Source of the DNA: Thalassospira xianhensis MCCC 1A02616
GTDB lineage: Bacteria > Pseudomonadota > Alphaproteobacteria > Rhodospirillales > Thalassospiraceae
Direction of reading: 5' to 3'
DNA: 64,000 nt
NCBI RefSeq assembly: GCF_003326475.1
Contig: NZ_JPWA01000001.1
Location: forward strand, 124,001-188,000
Position 1 is the stretch's first letter; every line of letters begins with the position of its first letter. Below the pieces are notes generated by a model. That model saw only the letters and a program-made list of their open reading frames with translations, was not told the DNA's origin and did no database searches. A program made the translations under genes and the position numbers. Below are positions 1-7,909 of this stretch, in pieces.

Positions 1-2
1 TC

Positions 3-842
3 AGCAAGGCTCATTCCAATGACGAAACAAGGAGAAAACTAGAGACTGCAAAAAGTAAAAAGCTTGGAGACCGACCAGTTCTACTGGGGCCGATAGCATA
101 TATCGATGGACGCCTATGTGCGACATTGTTGAAATGCAATTTAACTAACACATTGTTGATGGAACTACAGCAAGATATTCAAAACAGGTTTGGGATATCG
201 GTTCCTCCGATAAAACTGACCGAGAATGTTGCAGTGGCAAAACTTTCTTCATGGGAAACACTTAGAGGTCTTCACCATAGTTTCTATGCCATTGAAAAGG
301 ACGGCTTGGTGTTAGTGGATCTAGGAGCTCACACAGATAAAGATCTCGAAGCACGGTTGCGAGACTTAGGCTTCACAAAGGTGCCTCTGCAAAGGAAAAT
401 GAGAGCCCCTCTTCTGAAAGACAACGCCCGCGCTATTTTGCTAACGCTCCGTAAAAAAGGCGTCAGTCTATGTCCAAACTTGGTTGGACGACTTGAAGAA
501 GCCCTTGATCTTTTGTTTTATCCTGACAACTCGTACCGTGGGCTTGTTACCATGAAGGACGGAGGGATAGGGGTAGACGATAAGCGTATCGCAGCAGTTC
601 GCATCCAAACGAATGAAAACCTGAACCTGGAGAACACTTTCAAATACAAAGAAGAGTTTTTGGTCACACAACCACACGAAGCGATCATCAAACTAACGGA
701 TAGTACTGTAGACCGCCTCGAAGCGGTCATCCGAGAGAGCCAACTCAATGTCTCTCCAGACGTGGAGTATCACATCCATACGGTCAAGCAACGGCGATCT
801 CTGGAAGCCTCTTCTGTCACACCTCAAGCAATCCGTCGCTGA
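3..842 (+). CDS. 3' part of an unrecognised gene cut by the window edge
   Basis: The frame is open from base 3 to a TGA at 840-842, giving 279 visible residues. The first possible start inside the window is a TTG at 126, but the codons before it read as ordinary protein (RPVLLGPIAYIDGRL), so the true start probably lies upstream of the window. The protein is soluble, mixed alpha/beta and without a motif I recognise. It ends about 80 bases before the PEP-swivel gene, whose own promoter starts just after this stop, so the two may be separate transcription units. Confidence 0.7.
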   Translation, partial: SKAHSNDETRRKLETAKSKKLGDRPVLLGPIAYIDGRLCATLLKCNLTNTLLMELQQDIQNRFGISVPPIKLTENVAVAKLSSWETLRGLHHSFYAIEKDGLVLVDLGAHTDKDLEARLRDLGFTKVPLQRKMRAPLLKDNARAILLTLRKKGVSLCPNLVGRLEEALDLLFYPDNSYRGLVTMKDGGIGVDDKRIAAVRIQTNENLNLENTFKYKEEFLVTQPHEAIIKLTDSTVDRLEAVIRESQLNVSPDVEYHIHTVKQRRSLEASSVTPQAIRR

Positions 843-865
843 TTTTGATAGCACCCATAATAATG

Positions 866-894
866 TTGACAAGTATTTCTTGAGTGTTCACTCT
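866..894 (+). promoter_or_regulatory. Sigma70-type promoter for the PEP-swivel gene
   Basis: TTGACA at 866-871 lies within AATGTTGACAAG, followed after 17 bases by a weak -10, CACTCT. The same extended -35 occurs in front of several other genes here. It sits 28 bases before the ATG at 922. Confidence 0.45.
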
Positions 895-921
895 CACAAA
901 GTCATTTCTGGAGCCCGAACC

Positions 922-1869
922 ATGAAACCTGTCACGTCATCTGTGGACCCAAGCCTGCGCTGCGTTCGCCTGAGCGGGAACTACACTGTGTTGCTGGGCG
1001 ACGACGAGATCGGTCTGTGCAAGAAGATGCCAGATGCGCCATCGGCTCGCGCGTGGTGTGTTTATGCGCCGCACGCGTTGAGTAAGCAAGATGTTGTCGG
1101 AATTGGCAGAACCAAACAAACTGCGTGGTTCCAATTCTGCCGGAACTGGGACGCCCAGTACACGCCAGAACAGCGTTGGGAGCGTGTTGTCGCCAGGCTG
1201 CGAAAAGAAATCATTGCGCAAGCCGGAGACGATTGGATTGAACTGGTGATTCCGGGCGGGCATGTCCCGAACGATATTCTCCGGGTGCCGCGTGCACCGT
1301 TTGTCGTTTGGGCATTGAAGTACCGATATCGGCATCTTGCTCCACAGTGGGATATCGTTTCTCCTATGGGTATGAAGTGCCAGAATGACGATCCTTCCCA
1401 CACCGACTGGATTATTGGTGCTGGACTTGACCCCAATGACGTGTGGGCACTCGACAACCGTGAACTTCCTGAGTCGGCCGAACATATCAATAGCGCCGCT
1501 TACGAGAAAGCGGACGAAATCCAGTATGAGATGCTGAACTACAAATGCAACATTATCAACGGAAGCGGCGAGGTCCGCGGCGTGGCGTGGCACCCTATGA
1601 AAGCGTCTCCCACTGACAAGCTTCCGGACGTCCCGGTTCTCATTTTGCCCAGCCTGTCAGTTAAGTGGCTGGACCTTGTGCGCGAAACGGCCCGGCGCGG
1701 AGGGGCTGTCATTGCCGAGCAGGGTGGTGCCACCGCACATCTTGTCACCGTTGTGCGCGAGGAGGCGAATATTCCCATCGTTCTGCAAAAGGGCGCGCAA
1801 GAAATCTATACGCATCGGTTCTGCGAAATGACCCTGAATGCCGACCGGGGCAATATTTCCCTTTTCTGA
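922..1869 (+). CDS. PEP-utilising enzyme swivelling (phosphohistidine) domain protein
   Basis: The protein has 315 residues from an ATG at 922. The C-terminal part carries the swivelling phosphohistidine domain of PEP synthase and PPDK-like enzymes: GGAVIAEQGGATAHL is followed by VREEANIPIVL, with the predicted phosphorylated His at about residue 273. In that family the domain carries phosphate between an ATP-binding and a PEP-binding domain. Here neither partner is evident and the first 240 residues are unassigned, so the reaction is unknown. Stand-alone proteins of this kind are described in Ter-associated biosynthetic clusters, and a PRTase-TRSP and HAD pair of that type lies at the other end of the window. 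Confidence 0.7.
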   Translation: MKPVTSSVDPSLRCVRLSGNYTVLLGDDEIGLCKKMPDAPSARAWCVYAPHALSKQDVVGIGRTKQTAWFQFCRNWDAQYTPEQRWERVVARLRKEIIAQAGDDWIELVIPGGHVPNDILRVPRAPFVVWALKYRYRHLAPQWDIVSPMGMKCQNDDPSHTDWIIGAGLDPNDVWALDNRELPESAEHINSAAYEKADEIQYEMLNYKCNIINGSGEVRGVAWHPMKASPTDKLPDVPVLILPSLSVKWLDLVRETARRGGAVIAEQGGATAHLVTVVREEANIPIVLQKGAQEIYTHRFCEMTLNADRGNISLF

Positions 1870-1879
1870 AACGACGAGA

Positions 1880-2947
1880 TTACGAGTTGTACCGACTGTC
1901 GCTGTTCAACTTCGAAATCAGGGAAACCTCCCTTCCTGGGGCCTCCATTTCTGCGATTAACAAGTCCTTCTTTGCTGCACCAATCTCTAGAAAGCCCTTC
2001 AGGAGTTCAGTGAACTTTAATTTCACTGCGCTTTCAATGATATCGGATGCCCAGTAGACACAGGTCTTCAGTGTGCCATGCTGAAGTTTCTGTTTATGGT
2101 ACGCCATATATCTCTCATAGTCCGCAAGCAAATCTTCAAGTCGCTCCACTGCATGCTTCGGGTTCAGTTCAGTTTGCCCCAGACTTCGAGACCATAAGCG
2201 AAGTTTCCGGGCTCGTTGTGTCACGTCTTCATCTGCCCTAAGCTCAAGAATTGCTTCCCAGGGCACGTTGGGGCCGGGCATGGCGACCTTGTTGATGCAC
2301 ACATCAAGTACCTGCTCGCCAGGGCTCGCGACACCCAGCACGGAGAGCGACGGAAGTATATCCAGAGAAACCGCTTCGTGCCCCATAACCTGCTGCTCTG
2401 CTACCGCTAACCTGGTGTCTATGCTCCTCGCAAAGGCGAGTGCAGTCGAAATCTCCCGAAAGGCGTTAACCAGGTTCGTCGTCACAACAGACATCGGATT
2501 CTTGTGAAGTTCGGGAATTGGGCGTTGAGAAATGCTGTCTAATTCACGGTTTGCGGCCTGTAATAGAGACTGAATTTGCGCTCGGGCATCGTCAGGCAAC
2601 TGATTCTGTTGGCTCAACCTCGGCCCGACTTTACTTCCATCACCCAGTTGAGCTTGCGCGTGGAACATACGGATCTCTGTCCACTCAAACAAGCCCGTAT
2701 CCTGAAGGTAGTCGATTTCGCTGATTATCTCACTGGATGCAGTGTTTCGATAGGGGAACACCTCCCGGGGCAAGGACATCAAACAGATTTTGTCGACAAA
2801 CAGAATGTCGCGTTTCAGCCTGCTTAAACCTTCAGGGCTGTCGATCAGGTTTTCGACGTTAACTATCCCATGCATCTGTCGCCCCCATGGCTTGTAAAGC
2901 CAGCCAACCCCGAGCACAAAATCGCTCAATAGTTGTCGAGTGAACAA
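1880..2947 (-). CDS. Unrecognised 355-residue protein
   Basis: This is a long, well-formed frame with the composition of a soluble, largely helical protein. No catalytic motif, signal peptide or membrane segment is evident. The start could be the first ATG (2947) or a second Met 24 codons later (MHGIVNVENLI). It follows a small membrane protein gene after 27 bases on the same strand, so the two probably form one operon. It converges with the PEP-swivel gene, stop to stop, 10 bases apart. Confidence 0.75.
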   Translation of the reverse strand: MFTRQLLSDFVLGVGWLYKPWGRQMHGIVNVENLIDSPEGLSRLKRDILFVDKICLMSLPREVFPYRNTASSEIISEIDYLQDTGLFEWTEIRMFHAQAQLGDGSKVGPRLSQQNQLPDDARAQIQSLLQAANRELDSISQRPIPELHKNPMSVVTTNLVNAFREISTALAFARSIDTRLAVAEQQVMGHEAVSLDILPSLSVLGVASPGEQVLDVCINKVAMPGPNVPWEAILELRADEDVTQRARKLRLWSRSLGQTELNPKHAVERLEDLLADYERYMAYHKQKLQHGTLKTCVYWASDIIESAVKLKFTELLKGFLEIGAAKKDLLIAEMEAPGREVSLISKLNSDSRYNS

Positions 2948-2974
2948 TGCCCGAGGCGTATCGTCAAGAAGGTA

Positions 2975-3208
2975 TCAAACCTTGTCTTTGTGATGAGCTG
3001 CCAGCAGCAGGCAAGTGGCGATTGTAGCAATACATACCACCTGCGTGTGGCTGAGTAACTGATAGGGGGTGCTCACGAACAGTGAACAAATGGCCGCCAC
3101 CGAAAAAAGGACGAAACCACACCATCGAACAGCGCTTTTCGCTCTAAAGAATTGTTTGATGATCTCCTCCTGTTTTCCTTGAGGTGCTTTAGATTTCACT
3201 TGTAACAT
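2975..3208 (-). CDS. Small two-helix membrane protein
   Basis: This 77-residue protein has a charged N-terminal half (about residues 1-25) and then two hydrophobic stretches (about 30-47 and 55-70) that should form a membrane hairpin. It is the first gene of a probable two-gene operon with the 355-residue protein. It is divergent from another small membrane protein, and the 60-base gap between them must hold both promoters. The function is unknown. Confidence 0.6.
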   Translation of the reverse strand: MLQVKSKAPQGKQEEIIKQFFRAKSAVRWCGFVLFSVAAICSLFVSTPYQLLSHTQVVCIATIATCLLLAAHHKDKV

Positions 3209-3268
3209 ACCAGAGTATTTCCATGCCGCAAGAACTCAACGGTCTGCTTGAAAACGGGATATGTCTGA

Positions 3269-3625
3269 ATGCCAATTGATGTTGATGAATTTAGTGAACG
3301 CCTGGCGCGCGCCGATCGCTGTTTTGCATCGGTGACCCCATACTATCAGGCCCCCTCCGGGAAAGAAGACCAGGAGAATACCGGAGACATCGAGCGAGCG
3401 GCAGCTCCGGAACAACGCTTTCGTCAAATTCACGCGGGTATCCGGTGGACCACGATTGCAATCGTCTGGTATGTGATTGCTTTCTATGTCGTTCGCTGGA
3501 CAGTGACATTGTCGGATGTTTCTTTGTTGTTTGCGATGGGCGTGGCGGCAATTGCCACCTGCCTTGTTGCTCCGTTCGCTTTTGACATATGGGGGTACGG
3601 TCGGCGTCACAGCGACACGCGATGA
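3269..3625 (+). CDS. Small membrane protein
   Basis: This 118-residue protein has a polar N-terminal half (residues 1-60) and two predicted membrane helices near residues 62-82 and 85-105. The short loop between them suggests that both termini are on the same side, probably the cytoplasm. It is divergent from the other small membrane protein gene. The antisense frame over the same bases is judged a shadow because it has no consistent hydrophobic pattern. The function is unknown. Confidence 0.55.
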   Translation: MPIDVDEFSERLARADRCFASVTPYYQAPSGKEDQENTGDIERAAAPEQRFRQIHAGIRWTTIAIVWYVIAFYVVRWTVTLSDVSLLFAMGVAAIATCLVAPFAFDIWGYGRRHSDTR

Positions 3626-3775
3626 GGGAGCGAACCGACGAGGTCGTGAGCCACAGTGCGGAGCCTCCCCAACAGGTGAGTTCGAAGTAAAATTCTTGGA
3701 CTTTTCCGTTGAAGTTACCTGTCAACTCTTTTACAAATGTCTTCATAATCCTTTTGAAGAAGAAAAGGCTGAAAA

Positions 3776-4135
3776 TTGTCCTGTGACACCATCAAAGAGA
3801 AAGTTTCAGTTCTCTCTCGGTCGAGCAAGTGGACTGCCGTCGTGGCAGCATCGCTGTTCCTTGGTGAGGAACGGGTAAAGACCATTCGAGAAAACCCGTC
3901 ACTGGGGGATGAATGGCTGATTGTTTTAATGTCGGCGCTAGTCGTCCGGGCAGAAGCACGCAAAAAGGTCGATTTCGCAATTCTGACAATGCGAGACTTC
4001 CTTGCTTTTGATAGAGGTGAACTGTCGAGGGGCGAATACAATGTCCGACTGGAAGAGTACGCCATTGATGCCAGGGCATTCATTGAGCGATACTCACCTG
4101 GCTACAGGGCAAAGGAGACACGCAATGAAGCATGA
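3776..4135 (+). CDS. Unrecognised 119-residue helical protein
   Basis: The frame starts with TTG at 3776 after a purine-rich stretch (agaagaaaagg). It encodes a charged, mostly helical soluble protein with a Glu/Arg-rich second half. Its last 11 bases overlap the start of the next gene in a different frame, the usual sign of translational coupling. The start is the least certain part. No family is recognised. Confidence 0.55.
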   Translation: MSCDTIKEKVSVLSRSSKWTAVVAASLFLGEERVKTIRENPSLGDEWLIVLMSALVVRAEARKKVDFAILTMRDFLAFDRGELSRGEYNVRLEEYAIDARAFIERYSPGYRAKETRNEA

Positions 4136-4370
4136 AGAAATTTACCTGGACCCAGATTTCAGGAAATCCCCAAAAGGGCCGCATTGCCATATTTGTCAGC
4201 GCGCATTAAAGGGGAACAGCGTGCGCGTTTACGTTTCGCAGGAATCAAATTGGTCAAACGCAATTCACCCAGAAGATATTGGTGAAGTTGGAGACTATGA
4301 AATCGTGAACATTGGCCCTGAATGCAGCAAGATTATTCCCGCCTCCTATTACATAATTAAAGCCAAATAA
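4125..4370 (+). CDS. Small protein with a HCHICQR cysteine motif
   Basis: This 81-residue protein starts at the ATG at 4125, overlapping the previous gene by 11 bases. Near residue 20 it has HCHICQR, half of a typical zinc knuckle, and a single Cys downstream (GPECSKI). The second half of a complete zinc site is therefore incomplete or uses His. It is probably a cytoplasmic partner of the preceding gene product. The function is unknown. Confidence 0.65.
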   Translation: MKHEEIYLDPDFRKSPKGPHCHICQRALKGNSVRVYVSQESNWSNAIHPEDIGEVGDYEIVNIGPECSKIIPASYYIIKAK

Positions 4371-4433
4371 CTTTTCGAAGACATCATTTACTTGTTTTGG
4401 TGAACCCCGCTAGGGGTGTTGGAGTGACTAAAA

Positions 4434-5534
4434 ATGGCAACGCTTCTCTCTTTTTTGATTGTTCTGTCAATTCTCGTTTTTGTGCATGAGTTCGGACATT
4501 ATTGGGTTGCTCTTCGCAATGGAGTGAAGGTCGAAGCCTTTTCTATTGGTTTTGGGCCGGAGATTTTCGGCTGGAACTCCAAGAATGGCACCCGATGGAA
4601 ATTCTGCCTATTACCTCTGGGTGGGTTCGTAAAGATGCATGGCGACATGAACCCCGCCAGCGCTGGAAAGTCCGATGATTTGAGCGCCGTCGAACGCGCT
4701 TCCGCCTTCCATCACAAATCGTTGAAAGCGCGAGCCGCTATTGTCGCGGCCGGGCCAATCGCCAACCTGCTATTCGCTGTCGTGGCCTTTGTGGTTCTGT
4801 TCTCAGTCATTGGCATCCAGAACCCACTTCCGGTTGTCGGGGAAGTTCAGGAGAACAGCCCAGCGGCATTGGCAGATCTTCAGACCGGTGACAAAATCGT
4901 TTCCGTTGACGGCCAGAAGATCGAGAAGTTCAGTGATCTGACCCAGCTTGTGCATGATAACCCTAACCGGGCGATGACCTTCAGCATTGAGCGAGACGGC
5001 ACTCCTATCGACCTTTTGGTGACGACTGGCAGCTCAAACGCTGACAATGCTGCTAGCACTGAAGCGGGATATCTCGGCATTGGGGTCGGAGCGTTTGAAA
5101 CCGTCCGGCTAAACTTTGTTGAGGGCACCGGCAAGGCCTTCACGATGTCATGGGAGCTGTTCGCACTTACTGTTACTTCATTTGGCGGTCTTTTTACCGG
5201 TGCAGTTGAAACTTCTGATCTTGGTGGCCCCATCATGATTGCTCAGATGTCCGGGGAAATGTTTGAGGCAGGCATCGGGCCCCTCGTCATTTTTATGGCG
5301 TACCTCTCCATCAACCTCGCGGTCATCAATCTGGTTCCTCTACCGGCACTAGATGGAGGACATCTTGTCATGTATGGCATTGAAGCGGTTCGTGGAAAGC
5401 CATTGGGAGCCCGCGTTCAAGAATGGAGTTACCGTGTTGGAGGTAGCCTGATTTTAGCGTTGATTGTCTTTTCAACGTGGAACGACCTCTCCAGACTGGG
5501 TGTGTGGACCTTCATCACCGGCTTTGTAAACTAG
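4434..5534 (+). CDS. rseP: RseP-like site-2 zinc metalloprotease (M50)
   Basis: This 366-residue membrane protease carries the HEFGH zinc motif at residues 18-22 in the first membrane helix, a PDZ domain at about 125-200, and the second metal motif LPALDGGH at about 304-310. RseP family enzymes cut membrane-spanning anti-sigma factors and leftover signal peptides. It has one PDZ domain where E. coli RseP has two, and it is shorter than the usual 440-450 residues. Chromosomal rseP lies with dxr, cdsA and bamA. Here its neighbours are unknown genes, so this is probably a second, element-borne copy. No anti-sigma substrate gene is evident nearby. Confidence 0.88.
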   Translation: MATLLSFLIVLSILVFVHEFGHYWVALRNGVKVEAFSIGFGPEIFGWNSKNGTRWKFCLLPLGGFVKMHGDMNPASAGKSDDLSAVERASAFHHKSLKARAAIVAAGPIANLLFAVVAFVVLFSVIGIQNPLPVVGEVQENSPAALADLQTGDKIVSVDGQKIEKFSDLTQLVHDNPNRAMTFSIERDGTPIDLLVTTGSSNADNAASTEAGYLGIGVGAFETVRLNFVEGTGKAFTMSWELFALTVTSFGGLFTGAVETSDLGGPIMIAQMSGEMFEAGIGPLVIFMAYLSINLAVINLVPLPALDGGHLVMYGIEAVRGKPLGARVQEWSYRVGGSLILALIVFSTWNDLSRLGVWTFITGFVN

Positions 5535-5539
5535 TGCCC

Positions 5540-5709
5540 ATGCCGGTGGAATACAGAGACATTTACACGCGCGAGATGGCCCGATTAGAACCAGATAAGC
5601 TGTTTGTCTTAGGCGACAACATTCTCAGAAAGAGCGACAAAGGTCAGGCGGCGTTGCCGCGGTGAGCCCAATTCTGTAGGGACACCAACCAAGAACTGGC
5701 CATCCCAGT
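5540..5709 (+). pseudogene. Truncated, frameshifted copy of the FGDN-family gene at 7487
   Basis: An ATG at 5540 begins MPVEYRDIYTREMAR, almost identical to the start of the intact gene at 7487. The frame reaches a TGA after 41 codons. The DNA keeps matching the intact copy to about 5709 (gaactggccatcc in both) and then diverges. One or more indels and loss of the last two thirds mark it as a decayed partial duplication. It directly follows rseP. Confidence 0.8.
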
Positions 5710-5860
5710 AAAATTTGACTTCTCCCCAATCAGTCTTGTTTGTTGAGAGAACGCTCATGCAACATCCGTGAACTTTGTGATGATGTGAGTTTTTTGTGTT
5801 GTATTTCTTCTGGTGCCAACCCTTAATAGTGGCAATTCAAAACACCATCAAGGAGGCGGA

Positions 5861-6766
5861 ATGAACATCTTCAAGCAAGGCCGTTTGCTGGGCCTGGGCG
5901 TCATATTGTCAGCAATCCTTATGTTTGGTTTTGCGACGCCTTCTTCAGCCGAGGCGTGTGGAAAATTAGGGCAACCAGCATGCGTGACATGCGTCGATAA
6001 GGTCACGGTCTACTTCCCATTCAACTTCTGCTGTATCCCGGAAGCCAGCTCCTGTCGGAAGACAGCCTATACCTGTAATGCCGGTTATGTCAGGGATGGC
6101 ATGGGTCTCTGCACCAAAATTAGCCTCACAGCCGAAGAGGCCGTCAAGGTGGGATGTCGGACTTCGCGATCAGCTCAAATGATTCTTGATGATGCGAAGA
6201 AAACCGGTGACCTTGGCACCATCACAAGTTCGCAAGTTTCAGCCTTTCGTCCTACTGATAAATGGATGACAACATTAGAGGTTACTGACCCCAACACTTG
6301 GGGGTACAGGGCCACAGATTTTCCAGATGAAATCAAGTCTCTTGAAGCCGGGAAGACATTGTCTAAAGCTGAGCGACGAGAGAAAAAGGTGACAGACAAG
6401 TCCGCGTTTTGGAGGCAAAACGGACCGAAAATCGACTATGGAACCAAAAGCTCCACTTTGAATTCATTCCAGATGATAGCGACCTCAGATAGCAGTAAAC
6501 CAATGAGTCAGTTTAGCTCTGTCGCTTTGGACTACGAAGTCGCAAGCGGCTTTGGAGGTACGGTGTATAAGTTCCAGATGAACCCTTCTTCTCCTGTATT
6601 AGGACTGCGCGACTGTAGCCTCAACGGCGGAGGGGAAACACAGTTTCAGGTTAAAGGTGGAACGCCAATCAAGAATTTGCATCGCTTTGTAAACTCAACG
6701 GGTAAGTGGGAAATTTACAAAAACGGCAAATGGCAGATCGTGGTCGGACCTAATGACGAGCTGTAA
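5861..6766 (+). CDS. Secreted or periplasmic cysteine-rich protein
   Basis: The start is the ATG at 5861, after a strong AAGGAGG. Residues 1-32 form a clear Sec signal peptide (basic start, hydrophobic core, cleavage near PSSAEA). The mature region begins with a cysteine-dense segment (about ten Cys within residues 34-100) suggesting disulphides in the periplasm or outside. The remaining 200 residues are polar and beta-rich, with a WEIYKNGKWQIV sequence near the end. No family is recognised. A second exported protein follows 75 bases downstream, so the two may act together. Confidence 0.8.
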   Translation: MNIFKQGRLLGLGVILSAILMFGFATPSSAEACGKLGQPACVTCVDKVTVYFPFNFCCIPEASSCRKTAYTCNAGYVRDGMGLCTKISLTAEEAVKVGCRTSRSAQMILDDAKKTGDLGTITSSQVSAFRPTDKWMTTLEVTDPNTWGYRATDFPDEIKSLEAGKTLSKAERREKKVTDKSAFWRQNGPKIDYGTKSSTLNSFQMIATSDSSKPMSQFSSVALDYEVASGFGGTVYKFQMNPSSPVLGLRDCSLNGGGETQFQVKGGTPIKNLHRFVNSTGKWEIYKNGKWQIVVGPNDEL

Positions 6767-6840
6767 AAAGAAAATGGCGGAATATCCGCTTACCCGATGG
6801 GTAAACTAACCAGACCATCTCTCAAAGAGGTAAAACTATT

Positions 6841-7185
6841 ATGTACAACCTGTGTATGCGTGTCGCCATCAATGCGCTGTCTGTCATTTTACTGTTTTCT
6901 TTGCTCGTTATCGGCTCCTTCAAAATAGCCTATGCAGATGAGGAGTTTCTGGGCGAGATTATTATGCTTCCTTATAGCTTTTGCCCTCGGGGCTACAGTG
7001 AAGCCAATGGTCAACTTTTACAGATTAACCAGAACCAAGCACTCTTCAGTTTGCTGGGAAACCGTTATGGTGGAGATGGCCGCGTGACGTTTGCCTTGCC
7101 AAAACTTCACGGCTCCAGCGAAACAGGATCAGAGGATATCAAGGTCTGCATTGCAATCCAGGGCATATATCCCCAGAGAGACTAA
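6841..7185 (+). CDS. Exported tail-collar domain protein
   Basis: This 114-residue protein has an N-terminal hydrophobic signal (to about residue 32, ending SFKIAYA). After that comes a short collar domain as found in phage tail fibre collars and microcystin-dependent (MdpB-type) proteins: FLGEIIMLPYSFCPRGY, then NGQLL, NQALFSLLGNRYGGDG and FALPKL, ending with the usual CIAIQGIYP. Bacterial homologues are often exported without being phage parts. It probably works with the Cys-rich exported protein just upstream. The usual Gly-rich insert is very short here. Confidence 0.82.
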   Translation: MYNLCMRVAINALSVILLFSLLVIGSFKIAYADEEFLGEIIMLPYSFCPRGYSEANGQLLQINQNQALFSLLGNRYGGDGRVTFALPKLHGSSETGSEDIKVCIAIQGIYPQRD

Positions 7186-7229
7186 GCAAGTCTTTGACGT
7201 CCTCCTTCATTTACAGAGTTTCCTTCTGT

Positions 7230-7260
7230 GCTCAGATGTGGTGCCTTGCCACATCTGAGC
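7230..7260. terminator. Strong hairpin after the collar gene
   Basis: A perfect 12-base-pair stem (GCTCAGATGTGG with its complement) closes a 7-base loop, 45 bases after the collar stop codon. There is no T run, so it may act as a terminator with another factor or protect the mRNA end. The rest of 7186-7486 holds nothing else I can support. Confidence 0.5.
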
Positions 7261-7486
7261 CACTTAAGCGGGCTCCTGTTAAAGCACCAGCCACACCATC
7301 ATTTCTGATAGCAGCGGGACAGACTGCCTGTTCGAGGTGACTCTGGGTTCATCAACAGCTGACGCAAAACGCTGGCCTTCTATTTGTTAATTGCCAGTGT
7401 GATTTCTATGATAAAGTTATCAGTCATATAATCTGTCCAACTTCGTCTACAATGCCCAAATAAATTCCGTAAACGAGCTGAAGTCA

Positions 7487-7909
7487 ATGCCTGTCGAGTA
7501 CCGAGATTTGTATACGCGCGACATGGCGCGTGCTGAGCCAGATACCCTGTTTGTCTTTGGCGACAATATGCTCAGGAAGGGCTACAAGGGGCAGGCGGCA
7601 GCGTTGCGTGGCGAACCCAATGCTGTTGGCATCCCGACGAAGAACTGGCCATCCAGCAAGGATGGTGCCTATCTTTGCAATGCAGACTTTGACAGGTGGA
7701 AGAAAGCCAGCATGAATGACTGGCGCCGCCTCTTCAGGCACGCCAAGCAAGGTGGCACTATCGTATGGCCAAGTGGGGGGATTGGAACCGGCTATGCCAG
7801 GCTGTCTGCTTGCGCCCCTGATATTGCCGCTTCAATCGGGAGAAACCTCGAGGCACTGGAAAACCTGTCTCAAGATGTTACAAAGTCACCGCCAATCACA
7901 GGCTTGTAA
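7487..7909 (+). CDS. Intact FGDN / RGEPNA family protein (DUF7831-like)
   Basis: This 140-residue protein belongs to a family common on phages and plasmids. The diagnostic blocks are LFVFGDNMLRKGYKGQAAALRG, then EPNAVGIPTKNWPS, a central DFDRW, and GGTIVWPSGGIGTGYA near the end. The Gly-rich blocks resemble a nucleotide- or ADP-ribose-binding fold (macrodomain-like), but that is inference. A decayed copy of the gene lies 2 kb upstream after rseP. Its 3' end overlaps the end of the convergent exported protein gene by 24 bases. Confidence 0.7.
   Translation: MPVEYRDLYTRDMARAEPDTLFVFGDNMLRKGYKGQAAALRGEPNAVGIPTKNWPSSKDGAYLCNADFDRWKKASMNDWRRLFRHAKQGGTIVWPSGGIGTGYARLSACAPDIAASIGRNLEALENLSQDVTKSPPITGL

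Noticed and set aside
937-1593. Minus-strand frame of 218 codons over the PEP-swivel gene
   Set aside because: The sense frame carries the phosphohistidine motif; this frame has shadow-like composition.
4404-4417. Small CCCC/GGGG hairpin before rseP
   Set aside because: The five-base-pair stem is too short to call a terminator or riboswitch.
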